NCBI GenBank assembly: GCA_963714055.1
Contig: OY970227.1
Location: forward strand, 930,001-994,000
Length of the DNA: 64,000 nucleotides
Reading direction: 5' to 3'
Source: JACDBE01 sp963714055
GTDB lineage: Bacteria; Actinomycetota; Acidimicrobiia; Spongiisociales; UBA5794
Each line of letters opens with the position of its first letter. Position 1 is the first letter of the stretch. Below, piece after piece: positions 34,965-44,985 of the stretch. The translations under genes were made by a program, and so were the position numbers. Under the pieces are notes generated by a model, which was not told the DNA's origin, ran no database searches, and saw nothing but the letters and a program-made list of their open reading frames with translations.

Positions 34965-37551
34965 CTAAGGAATGCTGACGGCGCTCTCGCAGGAGGCGCG
35001 GGTGTCGACCCCGGCGCCCCCGTTGCAGAAGTCGCTGCCTCCGCCCCCGTTGAGGTCGTCACCGCCGGCGTTGCCGAAGAGGTCGTCGGCGCCGTTCTGC
35101 CCGTTGAGCTCGTCGGCACCCACGCCGCCCTCGAGGAGGTCGGCGCCGACCCCGGCGTTGACCACGTCGGCCCCGCCCTGGCCGAACAGGTCGTCGTTGC
35201 CGTTGGCGCCGTTGAGCGTGTCGTTGCCGTTGCCGCCGCACACGACGTCGTTGCCGTTGGTGCCCACCACCGTGTCGGCGCCGCTCCCGGCGAGGATGAC
35301 GTCACGGCTGCCGGTGCCGACGAAGGTCTCGCCGGTGCTGCGGCCGATGATGGTGGCGACGACCCCGTCGCACTTGTCCTGGGACCCCGGGTTGTTGTCG
35401 ACGACGAGGCCGAAGCCCTGCGGGCCCATCGGGACGTTGGTTCCGATGATGCGAACCGTCCACGAGCCAGCCGCCGGGGTCTTGAGGAAGACGTTCTCGA
35501 CGTTGTTGAGCGAGTCGGCGGTCCCCCCGGTGGTCGACCAGCCTCCGGAGAAGACGTTGCCCCGGTAGATGGTCCCGGTGGGCGACTCGACCTCGAGGTT
35601 GAGGTTGTTGACCAGGTTGGTGGAAGCCGACGCGGTGGACGGGAAGTCGCTCCACGCCAGCGTCACCTTGAACGATCGGCCGGCGACCGCGGTATAGGTG
35701 TACTCGACCATCTCGCCGGTGCCGAGGGCGTCACCCTCCGTGTTCTCGAAGTCCCGGTGCTGCAGCGACCCGTCGGTGGCGGCATCGACGTCGATCCGCC
35801 CCCACCCCTCGTGGTTGTTGGGGATGGGGAAGTCGTTGTCCATGGCCCCGTCGTTGTTCTCGTCGAGCAGGTCGTGGGCGGTGTTGATCAGCGTCGCCTT
35901 CACCAGCGCCGCGGTGGCGGTGGGGTTGCCGATCTCGGTGTAGTAGTCCCGCACCACGGCGGCGGCGCCGGCGGCGATGGGGTTCGACATCGAGGTGCCG
36001 CCCATGTACTTGTAGTCGATGTTGTACGGCACCCCCCACCCGTCGTACTGGGGCAGCCCGTTCTGCGGGTTGGTGGCCGTGTCGTAGTTGAACTGGTACA
36101 TGTCGGAGTAGCCGGACAGGATCCAGGTGCCCGGGGCGACCACGTCCGGCTTGATCCGGCCGTCGTCGGTGGGGCCCCGCGACGAGAACGCCGCCATCTG
36201 CTGGATGTTGCCCGCCTGCCGGTCGGTCGACACCGGCGCCGCCGGGAAGTCGACCGGCCAGCCGGTGCCGTAGGTGGGGATCGTCGTTCTGGGTGCTGGT
36301 GCAGGTGCCGTCCTGGTCGGCCGCCTCGGCACAGGTGTACCGGGGCCGGGCGTTCTCCGAGGCCCCCACGGTGAGCACGTTCTTGGCGGTGCCCGGCGCC
36401 CCGATGGAGTCGTTGTCGACCACCCCGTTGGCGTTGGCGTCGGTGCCGGCGTTGCCCGCCGAGAAGGTGACCAGCATCCGCGGGAAGTCCCACATGAAGT
36501 CGTCGACGGTGGCCGAGTCGAGGGTGTAGTCGCCGTTGACGTCCGACCCCCACGAGTTGGAGTGGATGCGGGCGCCGTCGGCGTACGCCTCGTCGAACAG
36601 TGGGTAAAGGTCGTCGGGGAGCCCGACCAGGAAGTAGCCGCTGCCGAAGCCGCACGCCCCGAAGGGTGGCGAAGTCCTCGACCGACTGGAACACCAGGTC
36701 GGCGCCGGGGGCGCTGCCCTTGCCCACCCCGGAGCCGTTGCCGTCGCCCACCGCCGACAGCGTGGTGTGGGTGCCGTGGCCGGAGTCGACGTCCTGGGCG
36801 CCGTCGGGGATGACCGTGGCGCAGTCCGGGATGTCGATCCCGGGCCAGTCGTTGATGGCGGTGATGCGCGAGGCGGGGATGTCGGTGTGGGCGCCCGCCT
36901 GGGTGCCGTCGCCCAGGCCGGTGTCGGCCACCGCCACCGTCTGGCTCGACCCGTCGTAGCCGCGGGCGTTGGCGGCCGCGGTGCCGCTGATGACCCCGGC
37001 CCCGTACTCGTTGTGCTTCTCCCGGAAGGTGAAGTTCTCGATCCAGGCCACCTCGGCCAGCTCGGCGAGGGGGGTGACCTCGGCGGCGGTGCCCGCCACC
37101 AGCATCAGGTCGCCCGACGGTCGTGGTCGGCTCCAGCCCGGCGTCGTCGAGGCCCTGGACGACGACGTCCTGGTCGACGCCGGGGTGCATCAGGACGCGG
37201 TACAGCGCCCTCGGGGGCGAGGTCGTCGGCCAGCTTGTCCTCCGCCTCGACGGCGACCACGTCGGTGACCGCACCGAGGTCGGCGACCGTCCTCGACCCC
37301 GTCGGGCTCCACCCGCACCAGGTAGGCGAAGTCGGGGGCGTAGCCGAGCACCTCGGCCCCGGCGGCGGCGAGCTCGTCCTGGGACTCCTCGCTCGATCGG
37401 CCCGTCCATCTGGACGACGTAGTAGGCACGACCCTCGTCGTCGACCTGGGGGGCGGCGTCGTCCTGCGCCGAGCCGGCGCTCGCCGTTGTCACCACCAAC
37501 CCGGCGAGCAATGCCAGCACCACCACGATGCGCGCAGATCGAAGTCCTCAT
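34965..37551 (-). pseudogene. Secreted S8 (subtilisin/KP-43-like) serine protease with RTX repeats; seven frameshifts
   Basis: Read across seven single-base shifts this is one protein of about 855 residues. It begins MRT then, after a shift at 37542, RSARIVVVLALLAGLVVTTA (signal peptide). The prodomain reads SQDELAAAGAEVLGYAPDFA. The catalytic triad is VAVADTGLGDGT (Asp), DSGHGTHTTLS (His) and MGGTSMSNPIAAGAAAV (Ser). A jelly-roll/P-like domain (FKVTLAWSDFPSTASASTN) follows. Seven or more Gly/Asp nonapeptides (GNDVVCGGNGNDTLNGANG) then bind calcium. Shifts lie near 37542, 37395, 37293, 37210, 37114, 36662 and 36285; each requires removal of one coding base. From 36280 to the stop the frame is clean. 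The C-terminus ends CNGG...CESAVSIP, like the next RTX gene. Confidence 0.8.
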
Positions 37552-37643
37552 CGTTCCCCCTACTCCTCCACGATGACGTGCTGCAAGTCGGCCGGGACGT
37601 TACCCGCCGCGCCGTCCCGGGAGCAATCGGCCGATGACCCCGG

Positions 37644-38517
37644 TCAGGGGACGCTGGTGATGGTCTCGCAGTGGAAGTCGGCGGTGTCGGTGCCGGTACC
37701 GCCGTTGCAGGCATCACGGCCGGTGCCGCCCAGCATGTCGTCGTTGCCGATGCCGCCATTGAGCGTGTCGTTGTGGGCATTGCCCCGCATGGCGTCGCCC
37801 CCGCCACCCCCGTAGAGCTTGTCGATGCCCGGGCCGCCGGTCAGGTCGTCCTTGCCGGCCAGGCCGAAGAGCGAGTCGTGGCCACCGAGACCGTCGAGGT
37901 CGTTGGAGCCGGTGGTGCCGGTGATGGTGTCGGAGTGCTCGTCGGACCCCTGGACGCTCTCCACCGTGGAAATGGTGTCGGCGCCGTGGCCGCCGCTGAC
38001 CTTGCCCGTGCTGAGGTTGACGATCACGCTGTCCGGAGCGCTCACGTAATGGACCTCGTCGGTGCCGGTGCCGCCCTTGAGGGTGTCTGCGCCCAAGTCG
38101 CCGGTCAGATGATCGTCGCCGCCGCCGCCTTCGAGGGTGTCGGCCAGGGTGCCGCCGTCGATCGTGTCGTCCCCGCCGCCGCCCTTGAGCGTGTCGGAGC
38201 CGGCCCCGCCGGTGATGTCGTCGTCGTCGCCGCCACCGTCGACCCAGTCCTCGCCGTTGCCACCGGTGATGGTGTCGTTGCCGAGCGCCACCGCAGATGG
38301 TGTCGGCGCCACCCTTGCCGTCGATGACGTCGGCGCCGCCGAGGCCGACGATGACATCGGCACCGGTCGTCCCGTTGATGGTCTCGCCGGAGCCGGTCCC
38401 CTCGATGGTCGCCGTCTTGCCATTGCACTTCACTGCTGCCGAGGCGGGCGCCACCGTGGTGGCGAGCCCCAGGACGAGAACCAGGGCGATCAGAACCGCC
38501 CTCTTGACCGTATTCAT
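37644..38517 (-). CDS. Secreted RTX (hemolysin-type calcium-binding repeat) protein, one frameshift
   Basis: About 290 residues. N-terminal signal peptide MNTVKRAVLIALVLVLGLAT then an AVKCNGKTATIEGTGSGE start-of-repeat cap, then about 15 GGxGxD nonapeptides (GGADVIDGKGGADTI, GGGGDDTIDGGTLADTL) forming a calcium-bound parallel beta-roll. Removing one base near 38285-38290 joins DTICGG to LGNDTITGGNGEDW. The C-terminus has a two-Cys cap (DACNGGTGTDTADFHCETIT then SVP). It has no enzymatic domain, so is likely a structural or adhesive surface protein. ATG at 38517 with GGGGG upstream and a good promoter at 38577-38605. Confidence 0.8.
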
Positions 38518-38576
38518 AAGACCGATCCCCCGTAGTCCCGGATCGCCCCACCTGGACCTGTGGGGCTGGTGCCCAG

Positions 38577-38605
38577 AAAGTAGCAAGGTCCCGGAGTTGA
38601 GCCAA
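38577..38605 (-). promoter_or_regulatory. Sigma-70-type promoter of the RTX gene
   Basis: Minus strand: TTGGCT (38605-38600), 17-base spacer, TACTTT (38582-38577). Expected start about 55 bases before the ATG at 38517. The 347-base gap 38518-38864 also holds the divergent M23 promoter; I see no gene in it. Confidence 0.5.
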
Positions 38606-38656
38606 CCTCGGATCGGAAAAGGGGGCGTCGGACCCATGGTCGGTGCCGGCGGCGAG

Positions 38657-38686
38657 TTGGCACAGTCCCGGGGGCCGGCTTAGGGT
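38657..38686 (+). promoter_or_regulatory. Candidate promoter of the M23 peptidase gene
   Basis: TTGGCA (38657-38662), 18-base spacer, TAGGGT (38681-38686), 180 bases upstream of the ATG at 38865. The long leader between has no recognised motif. Confidence 0.35.
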
Positions 38687-38864
38687 CACGCCGGCCAGGC
38701 AGCCGACCCTCCACGAGGGCGTCGCTGCCGGCGACGTCGACGGCGACCTGCCAGGAGTCGCCCACCGAGCCCGAACGACGGGCACTACACCTGATCCGGC
38801 TGCGCCGCCCGTGGGGAACCTCCGGGGCACGGCGCGCAGCCATCGATCGAAAGAGGCCAGGACC

Positions 38865-39635
38865 ATGCGAAGACTTCTGCTCGCGCTCGCCGCCGTCGCC
38901 ACGCTGATGCCGTTGGGGGCACTCCCGGCGCGGGCCGCCCAGGGCACGCTCACCTGCTTTCCCCTGGCCCCCGCCGACATCCGCTACGACAACACGTGGG
39001 GAGCGGCCCGCTCCGGCGGCCGAGGTCACCAGGGCACCGACATCATGGCGCCCAAGCAGACCGTGGTGATGGCGGTGGCCGGCGGCGTGGTGGAGACGAT
39101 GGACACCGCCTCCGGCGCCGGCTACTACGTCCGCCTGATCCACCCCGGGGGATGGGAGACCTGGTACATGCACCTCGACAACGACAGCCCGGGCACCGAC
39201 GACGGGTCCGGCGGCGCCGCAGCCGCCTATGCCGAGGGGCTCGAGGTGGGCGACCGCGTCGTGCCAGGGCAGGTGATCGGTTACGTCGGCGACTCGGGGA
39301 ACGCCGAGTGGACCGGCTCCCACCTCCACTTCGAGCTGCACGTCGGCGGTGGCCCGGTGAACCCGTATGACGCCGTGCTCGAGGCCGAGGAGCGCATCGA
39401 GCGGCTCCGCCGGCGCGCCGAGCCCGAGCTGCCCGAGACGGTCGCCGCCGCCGACGACGAGGCCACCTTCGACACCGTGGCGACATCCGACATGGCGGCG
39501 CGGCTCAACGCGGCCGACCGTGTCGACGCCGCCTGCCTCCATCCCTCTCTCCACCCGAATCGGGCAGTGGCCGCCGTCCGCCGGGGAGCCGACCTTCGCC
39601 ACCCGGTGGACCCGGTGGCGGTCCGGGTCAGCTAG
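38865..39635 (+). CDS. Secreted M23 (LytM-type) peptidase
   Basis: 256 residues. A clear signal peptide MRRLLLALAAVATLMPLGAL ends at ARA. The Zn-binding LytM motifs are present: HQGTDIMAPKQT (H-x3-D, about residue 58), ETWYMHLDN, and SHLHFELHVGGGPVNP (HxH, about 155). It should cleave peptide cross-bridges in peptidoglycan, or act as a regulator of such enzymes. The last 80 residues form a charged helix (EAEERIERLRRRAEPELPET) and a tail with no recognised domain. The 3' end overlaps the convergent permease gene by 8 bases. Confidence 0.87.
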   Translation: MRRLLLALAAVATLMPLGALPARAAQGTLTCFPLAPADIRYDNTWGAARSGGRGHQGTDIMAPKQTVVMAVAGGVVETMDTASGAGYYVRLIHPGGWETWYMHLDNDSPGTDDGSGGAAAAYAEGLEVGDRVVPGQVIGYVGDSGNAEWTGSHLHFELHVGGGPVNPYDAVLEAEERIERLRRRAEPELPETVAAADDEATFDTVATSDMAARLNAADRVDAACLHPSLHPNRAVAAVRRGADLRHPVDPVAVRVS

Positions 39636-41256
39636 GCGTCAGATCGCGGCGGCGGAACCGGGCGAAGCCCACCGCGGCGAGGGCGGCAGCCACTCCGAGC
39701 AGGGCGAGCAGCGCCCCGACCGGAACCGCCTGTCCGGGTGCGGTGGGGACATGGGTGAACGGCGACAGGTCGAGGACGATCTGGGGCAGGTCGAGCACCG
39801 CCCCGAACATGCTGACCACCAGCGACACGGCGAAGACCCCCCAGGAGAGGCCGATGGCCAGCCGGGGCCACAGCCCGAAGATCGCCACGGTCGCCCCGCC
39901 GACCACCAGCGCCGCCGGTACCCGGAGCAGGGCGGACGGGACCAGCGACTGCACCTGGCCGGCGACGTCGCCTATCACCAGGCCGTGGGTGACGGCGCTG
40001 GCCAGCCCCATCGCCCCGAGCAGGGCGGTCGCCCCCGAGGCGGCGATCACGGTGTGCCCCGCCATCCAGCGGGGCCGGGCCACATGGGCGGCGAGCACCG
40101 GCTCCAGCCGGTCGGACGCCTCCTCGGTCCGCATCCGTAACAGAGTCTGGACCATGTACCCGGCGGCGGCGATCGCCCCGAAGACGAAGGTGAACCCGAA
40201 GTAGGCGTCCACCAGGTCGTCGGAGCCACCCAGTTGCTCGAACAGGTCGGCGGCTTCCGGGTTGTCGACCAGGAAGTCGTCCATCTCGGAGGCGGCGCCG
40301 CCGTAGGTGACCCCGAGCAGCACCAGGGAAACCAGCCATGAGACGAGCACCCCGCGCTGCAGCCGCCACGCCAGGCCGAACGGGCTCGCCAGCCGAGCCG
40401 AGGCCGACGCCGGGCCCGGCCGGGTGGCGCGCAGCCCGGCGCCCACGTCCCGGGTGGCGGTGAGGGCGAAAGCGAGGCCCACCACCCCGGCGGAGAACAC
40501 GATCAACAGGGTGAGCGCCCACCACTGGTCGAGGTGATACGGTCGCGTCTGCTGGGCCCATCCGATCGGCGACAGCCACGAGGGCCAGGCACTGACCGTC
40601 CGGGTCCCCCCGTCGGCCACGTCGCCGGCGACGTCACCCACCGCCCTCGCCAGAAAGGCGACCCCCACCGCGGCCGCCGCCAACCCGTTCGCCCCCCGCG
40701 CCGACTCGGACACCTGGGCGGTGACCGCGGCGACGGCGGCGAAGGCGATGCCGGCGCCGGCGATGGCGGCGCCGAAGAGCAGCGACCCGCTCATCGGCAG
40801 GCCATTGGCGACCATCACCCCCACCGACAGCGCTCCCACCACCAGGTCGGCGCCTACGACGACCAGCAGGGCGGCGGTGAGCGGAGCCAGGTGGCCCACC
40901 ACCGCCGACCCGATCAGCTCGGTGCGCCCGGTTTCCTCGTTCTGCCGGGTGTGACGGACCACCGCCAGGGTGCTCATCAGGGCGGCGGCGATGGCGAGGG
41001 GCAGCAGAGCCTGGGTCGCCACCGTCGCCCCCGGGCTGGTGCCGGACACCAGCCCGTTGCTCATCAACGCCACCGGGCTGTTGGCCGAAGCCACGGCGAG
41101 GGCCAGCCGCTGCTCCTCGGTCGGGTAGAGCTCGAGCACGCTGGAGACGCTGACCCAGAGCAACCCGACCAGGGCGATCAGCCATATCGGAAGCTGGACG
41201 CGGTCGCGGCGGAGGGCGAGCCTGGCGAGCCGGGCGGTGCCGGTGAACGCCGCCAT
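39628..41256 (-). CDS. ABC-2-type exporter permease ('polyketide exporter' family)
   Basis: 542 residues with about twelve hydrophobic segments arranged as two six-helix halves, as in actinobacterial permeases annotated as exporters of polyketide antibiotics. RRDRVQLPIWLIALVGLLWV opens the protein and RHTRQNEETGRTELI is the conserved cytoplasmic loop with the EExGR-type motif, repeated in the second half as RMRTEEASDRLEPVLAAHVA. The ATG shares one base with the ATPase stop. The substrate is unknown; no biosynthetic genes for an antibiotic are nearby. Confidence 0.8.
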   Translation of the reverse strand: MAAFTGTARLARLALRRDRVQLPIWLIALVGLLWVSVSSVLELYPTEEQRLALAVASANSPVALMSNGLVSGTSPGATVATQALLPLAIAAALMSTLAVVRHTRQNEETGRTELIGSAVVGHLAPLTAALLVVVGADLVVGALSVGVMVANGLPMSGSLLFGAAIAGAGIAFAAVAAVTAQVSESARGANGLAAAAVGVAFLARAVGDVAGDVADGGTRTVSAWPSWLSPIGWAQQTRPYHLDQWWALTLLIVFSAGVVGLAFALTATRDVGAGLRATRPGPASASARLASPFGLAWRLQRGVLVSWLVSLVLLGVTYGGAASEMDDFLVDNPEAADLFEQLGGSDDLVDAYFGFTFVFGAIAAAGYMVQTLLRMRTEEASDRLEPVLAAHVARPRWMAGHTVIAASGATALLGAMGLASAVTHGLVIGDVAGQVQSLVPSALLRVPAALVVGGATVAIFGLWPRLAIGLSWGVFAVSLVVSMFGAVLDLPQIVLDLSPFTHVPTAPGQAVPVGALLALLGVAAALAAVGFARFRRRDLTPS

Positions 41257-42185
41257 CAGCCCAGGTCGGCTCGCTCGGGCTCGAGGGCCAGCTCATCGCC
41301 GTAGTGGCGGAGGAACAGCTCCTCCAGCGTGGGTGGAGCGCACGACAGGCTGAGCACCTGGAACCCGACCAGGTGGCGGAGGACGGCGTCGATGCGGGCG
41401 GTGTCGACGTCGAACCGGGCCCGGGTGCCGTCCCCTGCCTCGGCCACCACCCCGTGGACGCCGGCGAGCTCGGCCAACCCCGTCACCGGCCGGGCGGTCT
41501 CCACCGTCACCGAGGTCCGGGTCAGGTGGCGCAGCTCGGCCAGGGTCCCCGACTCCACGGTGCGGCCGAGGCGGATGATGGTGACCCGGTCGCACAGCGC
41601 CTCGACCTGGGCGAGGACGTGGCTGGAGAGCAGCACGGTGCTGCCCGCATCCCGGAGCTCGTAGACGTAGTCCTGGAACACCGCCTCCATCAGCGGGTCG
41701 AACCCGGCAGTGGGCTCGTCGAACAGGTAGAGCTCCACGTCGGAGGCGAGCGCCGCCACCACCGCCACCTTCTGCCGGTTCCCCTTCGAGTACGCCCGGC
41801 ACTTCTTGGTGGGGTCGAGGTCGAAGCGCTCCAGCAGCTGGTCGCGCCGCCCCGGGTCGAGGCCGCCACGGAGCTCACCGAGGAGGTCGATGGCCTCACC
41901 CCCGGTGAGGTTGGGCCACAGGTTCACGTCGCCGGGCACGTAGGCGAGCCGGCGGTGCAGCTCGACGGCGTCGCCCCACGGGTCGCCGTCGAGCAGGGTG
42001 GCGGAGCCCCCGTCGGCGCGCAGCAGCCCGAGCAGGATGCGGAGGGTGGTGGTCTTGCCCGACCCGTTGGGTCCCAGGAATCCGTGAACCTCGCCGGCGG
42101 CCACCTCCAGGTCCAGGCCGTCGAGGGCTCGGGTCGATCCGAAGCGCTTCTCCAACCCGGCGACGCTGGCCACGGTCACCGGCAC
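41256..42185 (-). CDS. ABC transporter ATP-binding protein
   Basis: 309 residues. Walker A GPNGSGKTT (about residue 37), Q-loop AYVPGDVNLWPNLTGGE, signature YSKGNRQKVAVVAAL (a YSKGNxQ variant common in ABC-2 exporters), Walker B ELYLFDEPTAGFD and H-loop LLSSHVLAQVEALCD are complete. The C-terminal 80 residues (TVETARPVTGLAELAGVHGV) are the regulatory extension of drug-export ATPases. GTG start at 42185; operon with the permease. Confidence 0.88.
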   Translation of the reverse strand: MPVTVASVAGLEKRFGSTRALDGLDLEVAAGEVHGFLGPNGSGKTTTLRILLGLLRADGGSATLLDGDPWGDAVELHRRLAYVPGDVNLWPNLTGGEAIDLLGELRGGLDPGRRDQLLERFDLDPTKKCRAYSKGNRQKVAVVAALASDVELYLFDEPTAGFDPLMEAVFQDYVYELRDAGSTVLLSSHVLAQVEALCDRVTIIRLGRTVESGTLAELRHLTRTSVTVETARPVTGLAELAGVHGVVAEAGDGTRARFDVDTARIDAVLRHLVGFQVLSLSCAPPTLEELFLRHYGDELALEPERADLG

Positions 42186-42220
42186 ACGCTACTTCGGGCT
42201 TGCCGGCACCCTGCCGATCC

Positions 42221-43735
42221 TCACCCGGCCGGCAGGAAGCTGTTGTCGTAGAGCGTGTTCGCGCTCCAGATCATCCACCCCAGGCCGCGTTGCTCCACCT
42301 CGCCCTGGACGGTGGTGATCTCTTCCGCGTTGAGCTGCCAGGTCTGGATCCACGGCCGGTAGATGGCGAAGCCCCGGTCCTTCTCGATGCCGGCGTCGAG
42401 CGCCATCGCCACGATCTCGGCGGCGTGCTCGTTGGGGTCGTCGAAGCCACCCCAGCCCCGGCCGTAGGTGTACGTGTACACCATCGGGCTGAGCACGTCG
42501 ACGGTCTGCGACAGCGGCTCGGGCTTCTGCCCGATGCCCTCGTCCCAGTCGCTGGTGAGCGTGATGGCGAAGATGTCGGCCGCCACCGCGCACCCCATCG
42601 GGTTGAGGCGCGAGTACGCCTCCCTGAGGAAGGCCCTGACGGTGGCGATCCGGTTGGGCTCGGCATAGTCCCCGTCGGTGTCGGCGGTGGCCACGTCGCC
42701 GTCGGAGGGGAACCGGATGTAGTCGAACTGGATCTCGTCGAAGCCGAGCTCGCACGCCTCCACCGCCAGATCGAGCGGGTACTCCCAGGCGTTGCGGTCG
42801 GTGGCGTCGAGCCAGTGGATCCCCTTGTCGTTGGTCCACAGCCCGCCGTTCACCTCGTCGCGGATGGCGATGTCGGGTTGCGCCTGGGCGAGGAAGTTGT
42901 CCTGGAACGTGGTGATCCGGGTGATCTTGTACAGCCCGTGGGCATCCATGTCGGCGATCACCTGCTCCACGTCGTAGAGGTGGCCGTTGTTGAGGGCGCC
43001 GATCTCCTCCACCAACTCGACACCGGTCTCGTGGTAGACCCAGCCGTACTCGTCCTTGGTGTCGATGATCAGTGCGTTCACCGCGGTGCCGTCCACCAGG
43101 TCGAGGAGCTCCGACCAGGCCTCGGGGTCGGCGGCCTTGTCCCCACTGACCCGCAGGCCGCGGATCATGCGCGGCTCCATGGTGACCTCGACGGTCTCCG
43201 TCTCCCCGTCCCAGGGGGTGCTCGCCGGCTCCCACGCCGGTCGCTCGGCGGCCAGGTCGCCGGCGAGGGCCCGGGGCATGGCGAAGCTGCCGTCTTCCTC
43301 GGTGCGGGTGGTCACGCCGTTCAGGGTGACAGTGGTGGCCGGGAGGCCGGTCCCGTCCGGGCCGACGACCTTCCCATTCAGGACACGGGGGTCGAGGGCG
43401 AGGGAGAGGGCGCCGTCGGTCGCCTCCGGGTACGTCGAGATGGTCTGGGTCCCCGCCAGGAACCCGGGGGCCGCTACGACGAGCTGGATCGGCTCTTCGC
43501 GCCACTCGACTTCGACCTGCCCTTTCTCGTCGGCGATCAGCTGGGCGGACCCGGCGGTGACCTCGGCACCGGACAGCACGGCGCCGTCGTCGGAGGCGGT
43601 CACCGTGACCGTCACCACCGGCGCCCCCGGCTCGGGATTGAGGGCGGCGTCGCTCATCACCAGCGCGGTGGGGGCGGCGCAGGCCGACACCACCAGCACG
43701 GCGAGCAGGGAGAGGAGGATCCGGCGACGCAACAC
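42221..43735 (-). CDS. Lipoprotein, putative glycoside hydrolase (DUF4015/GHL-type)
   Basis: 504 residues. Signal with lipobox LLAVLVVSACAAP (Cys about 19). Residues about 45-190 form two Ig/carboxypeptidase-regulatory-like beta domains (LNGKVVGPDGTGLPATTVTL). The rest is a TIM-barrel domain of the putative glycosyl hydrolase family DUF4015: NALIIDTKDEYGWVYHE, HGLYKITRITTFQDNFLA, ACELGFDEIQFDYIRFPSDG (catalytic-region acidic pair) and LSPMVYTYTYGRGWGGFDD. Such proteins are thought to cleave surface or cell-wall sugars. Monocistronic; 35 bases upstream of the ABC ATPase gene start. Confidence 0.85.
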   Translation of the reverse strand: MLRRRILLSLLAVLVVSACAAPTALVMSDAALNPEPGAPVVTVTVTASDDGAVLSGAEVTAGSAQLIADEKGQVEVEWREEPIQLVVAAPGFLAGTQTISTYPEATDGALSLALDPRVLNGKVVGPDGTGLPATTVTLNGVTTRTEEDGSFAMPRALAGDLAAERPAWEPASTPWDGETETVEVTMEPRMIRGLRVSGDKAADPEAWSELLDLVDGTAVNALIIDTKDEYGWVYHETGVELVEEIGALNNGHLYDVEQVIADMDAHGLYKITRITTFQDNFLAQAQPDIAIRDEVNGGLWTNDKGIHWLDATDRNAWEYPLDLAVEACELGFDEIQFDYIRFPSDGDVATADTDGDYAEPNRIATVRAFLREAYSRLNPMGCAVAADIFAITLTSDWDEGIGQKPEPLSQTVDVLSPMVYTYTYGRGWGGFDDPNEHAAEIVAMALDAGIEKDRGFAIYRPWIQTWQLNAEEITTVQGEVEQRGLGWMIWSANTLYDNSFLPAG

Positions 43736-43846
43736 GGTTGAGGTCGTTCCCTTTCGAACCAGCGCGTTCGGGGACGGCGACAGGGTAGTGAGACGGCGGG
43801 CGCAAGCGGATGCATCACCGGCGCACCGGCATCGTCGCGATTTCCG

Positions 43847-43875
43847 TTGTCAGGCGCGCAAGTGAGTGATAGTTT
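43847..43875 (+). promoter_or_regulatory. Sigma-70-type promoter of the sigma-factor gene
   Basis: TTGTCA (43847-43852), 17-base spacer, TAGTTT (43870-43875). Expected transcription start near 43882, giving a leader of about 100 bases that contains the small ORF at 43895-43987. Confidence 0.6.
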
Positions 43876-43894
43876 CGCGCTCGGGGAGACACCT

Positions 43895-43983
43895 ATGTGG
43901 CGAAGGCTGCCGCTGCCCGGACCTGCTGAGCCGCTGCCCGTCTCCGAACCTGATCGGTCGTGGGCGACCGCTGGGGGGGACGG

Positions 43984-43987
<4 letters not shown>
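43895..43987 (+). CDS. Upstream ORF (30 residues) overlapping the sigma-factor start
   Basis: ATG at 43895 has GGGGAG six bases upstream. The 30-residue peptide starts MWRRLPLPGPAEPLPVSEPD, and its TGA overlaps the sigma-factor GTG (GTGA, 43984-43987). Position, ribosome site and overlap suggest a leader peptide that couples translation to the sigma gene. No homologue recognised; peptide may or may not have its own function. Confidence 0.4.
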
Positions 43988-44916
<929 letters not shown>

Positions 44917-44921
44917 ACGTC

Positions 44922-44934
44922 GAACCTGAGGTTC
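44922..44934. repeat. Palindromic element copy 1 (GAACCTGAGGTTC)
   Basis: Exact 13-base palindrome around a central G, 6 bases after the sigma-factor stop in the convergent gap with nucS. It can form a 5-bp hairpin with TGA loop on either strand and may help end both transcripts. Identical to the copy at 50222. Confidence 0.55.
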
Positions 44935-44985
44935 CTGGGTACCTGGCCGGTATCTGATCGTCCCCAGTTCGGCGGACGAGCCAGG

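Noticed and set aside
34980..35310. Short repeats resembling a tandem or CRISPR-like array
   Set aside because: The period is 27 bases (nine codons) with no unique spacers; these are the coding RTX nonapeptides.
36280..37551. Programmed ribosomal frameshifting as an explanation for the protease gene
   Set aside because: Seven sites with different local sequences and no common slippery motif or downstream structure; sequence error is simpler.
37680..38460. Second block of short repeats
   Set aside because: Again the coding Gly/Asp nonapeptides of an RTX protein, not a CRISPR array or minisatellite.
39628..42185. Antibiotic biosynthetic cluster suggested by the 'polyketide exporter' permease
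   Set aside because: No synthase, NRPS, or tailoring genes are around it; the family name is historical.
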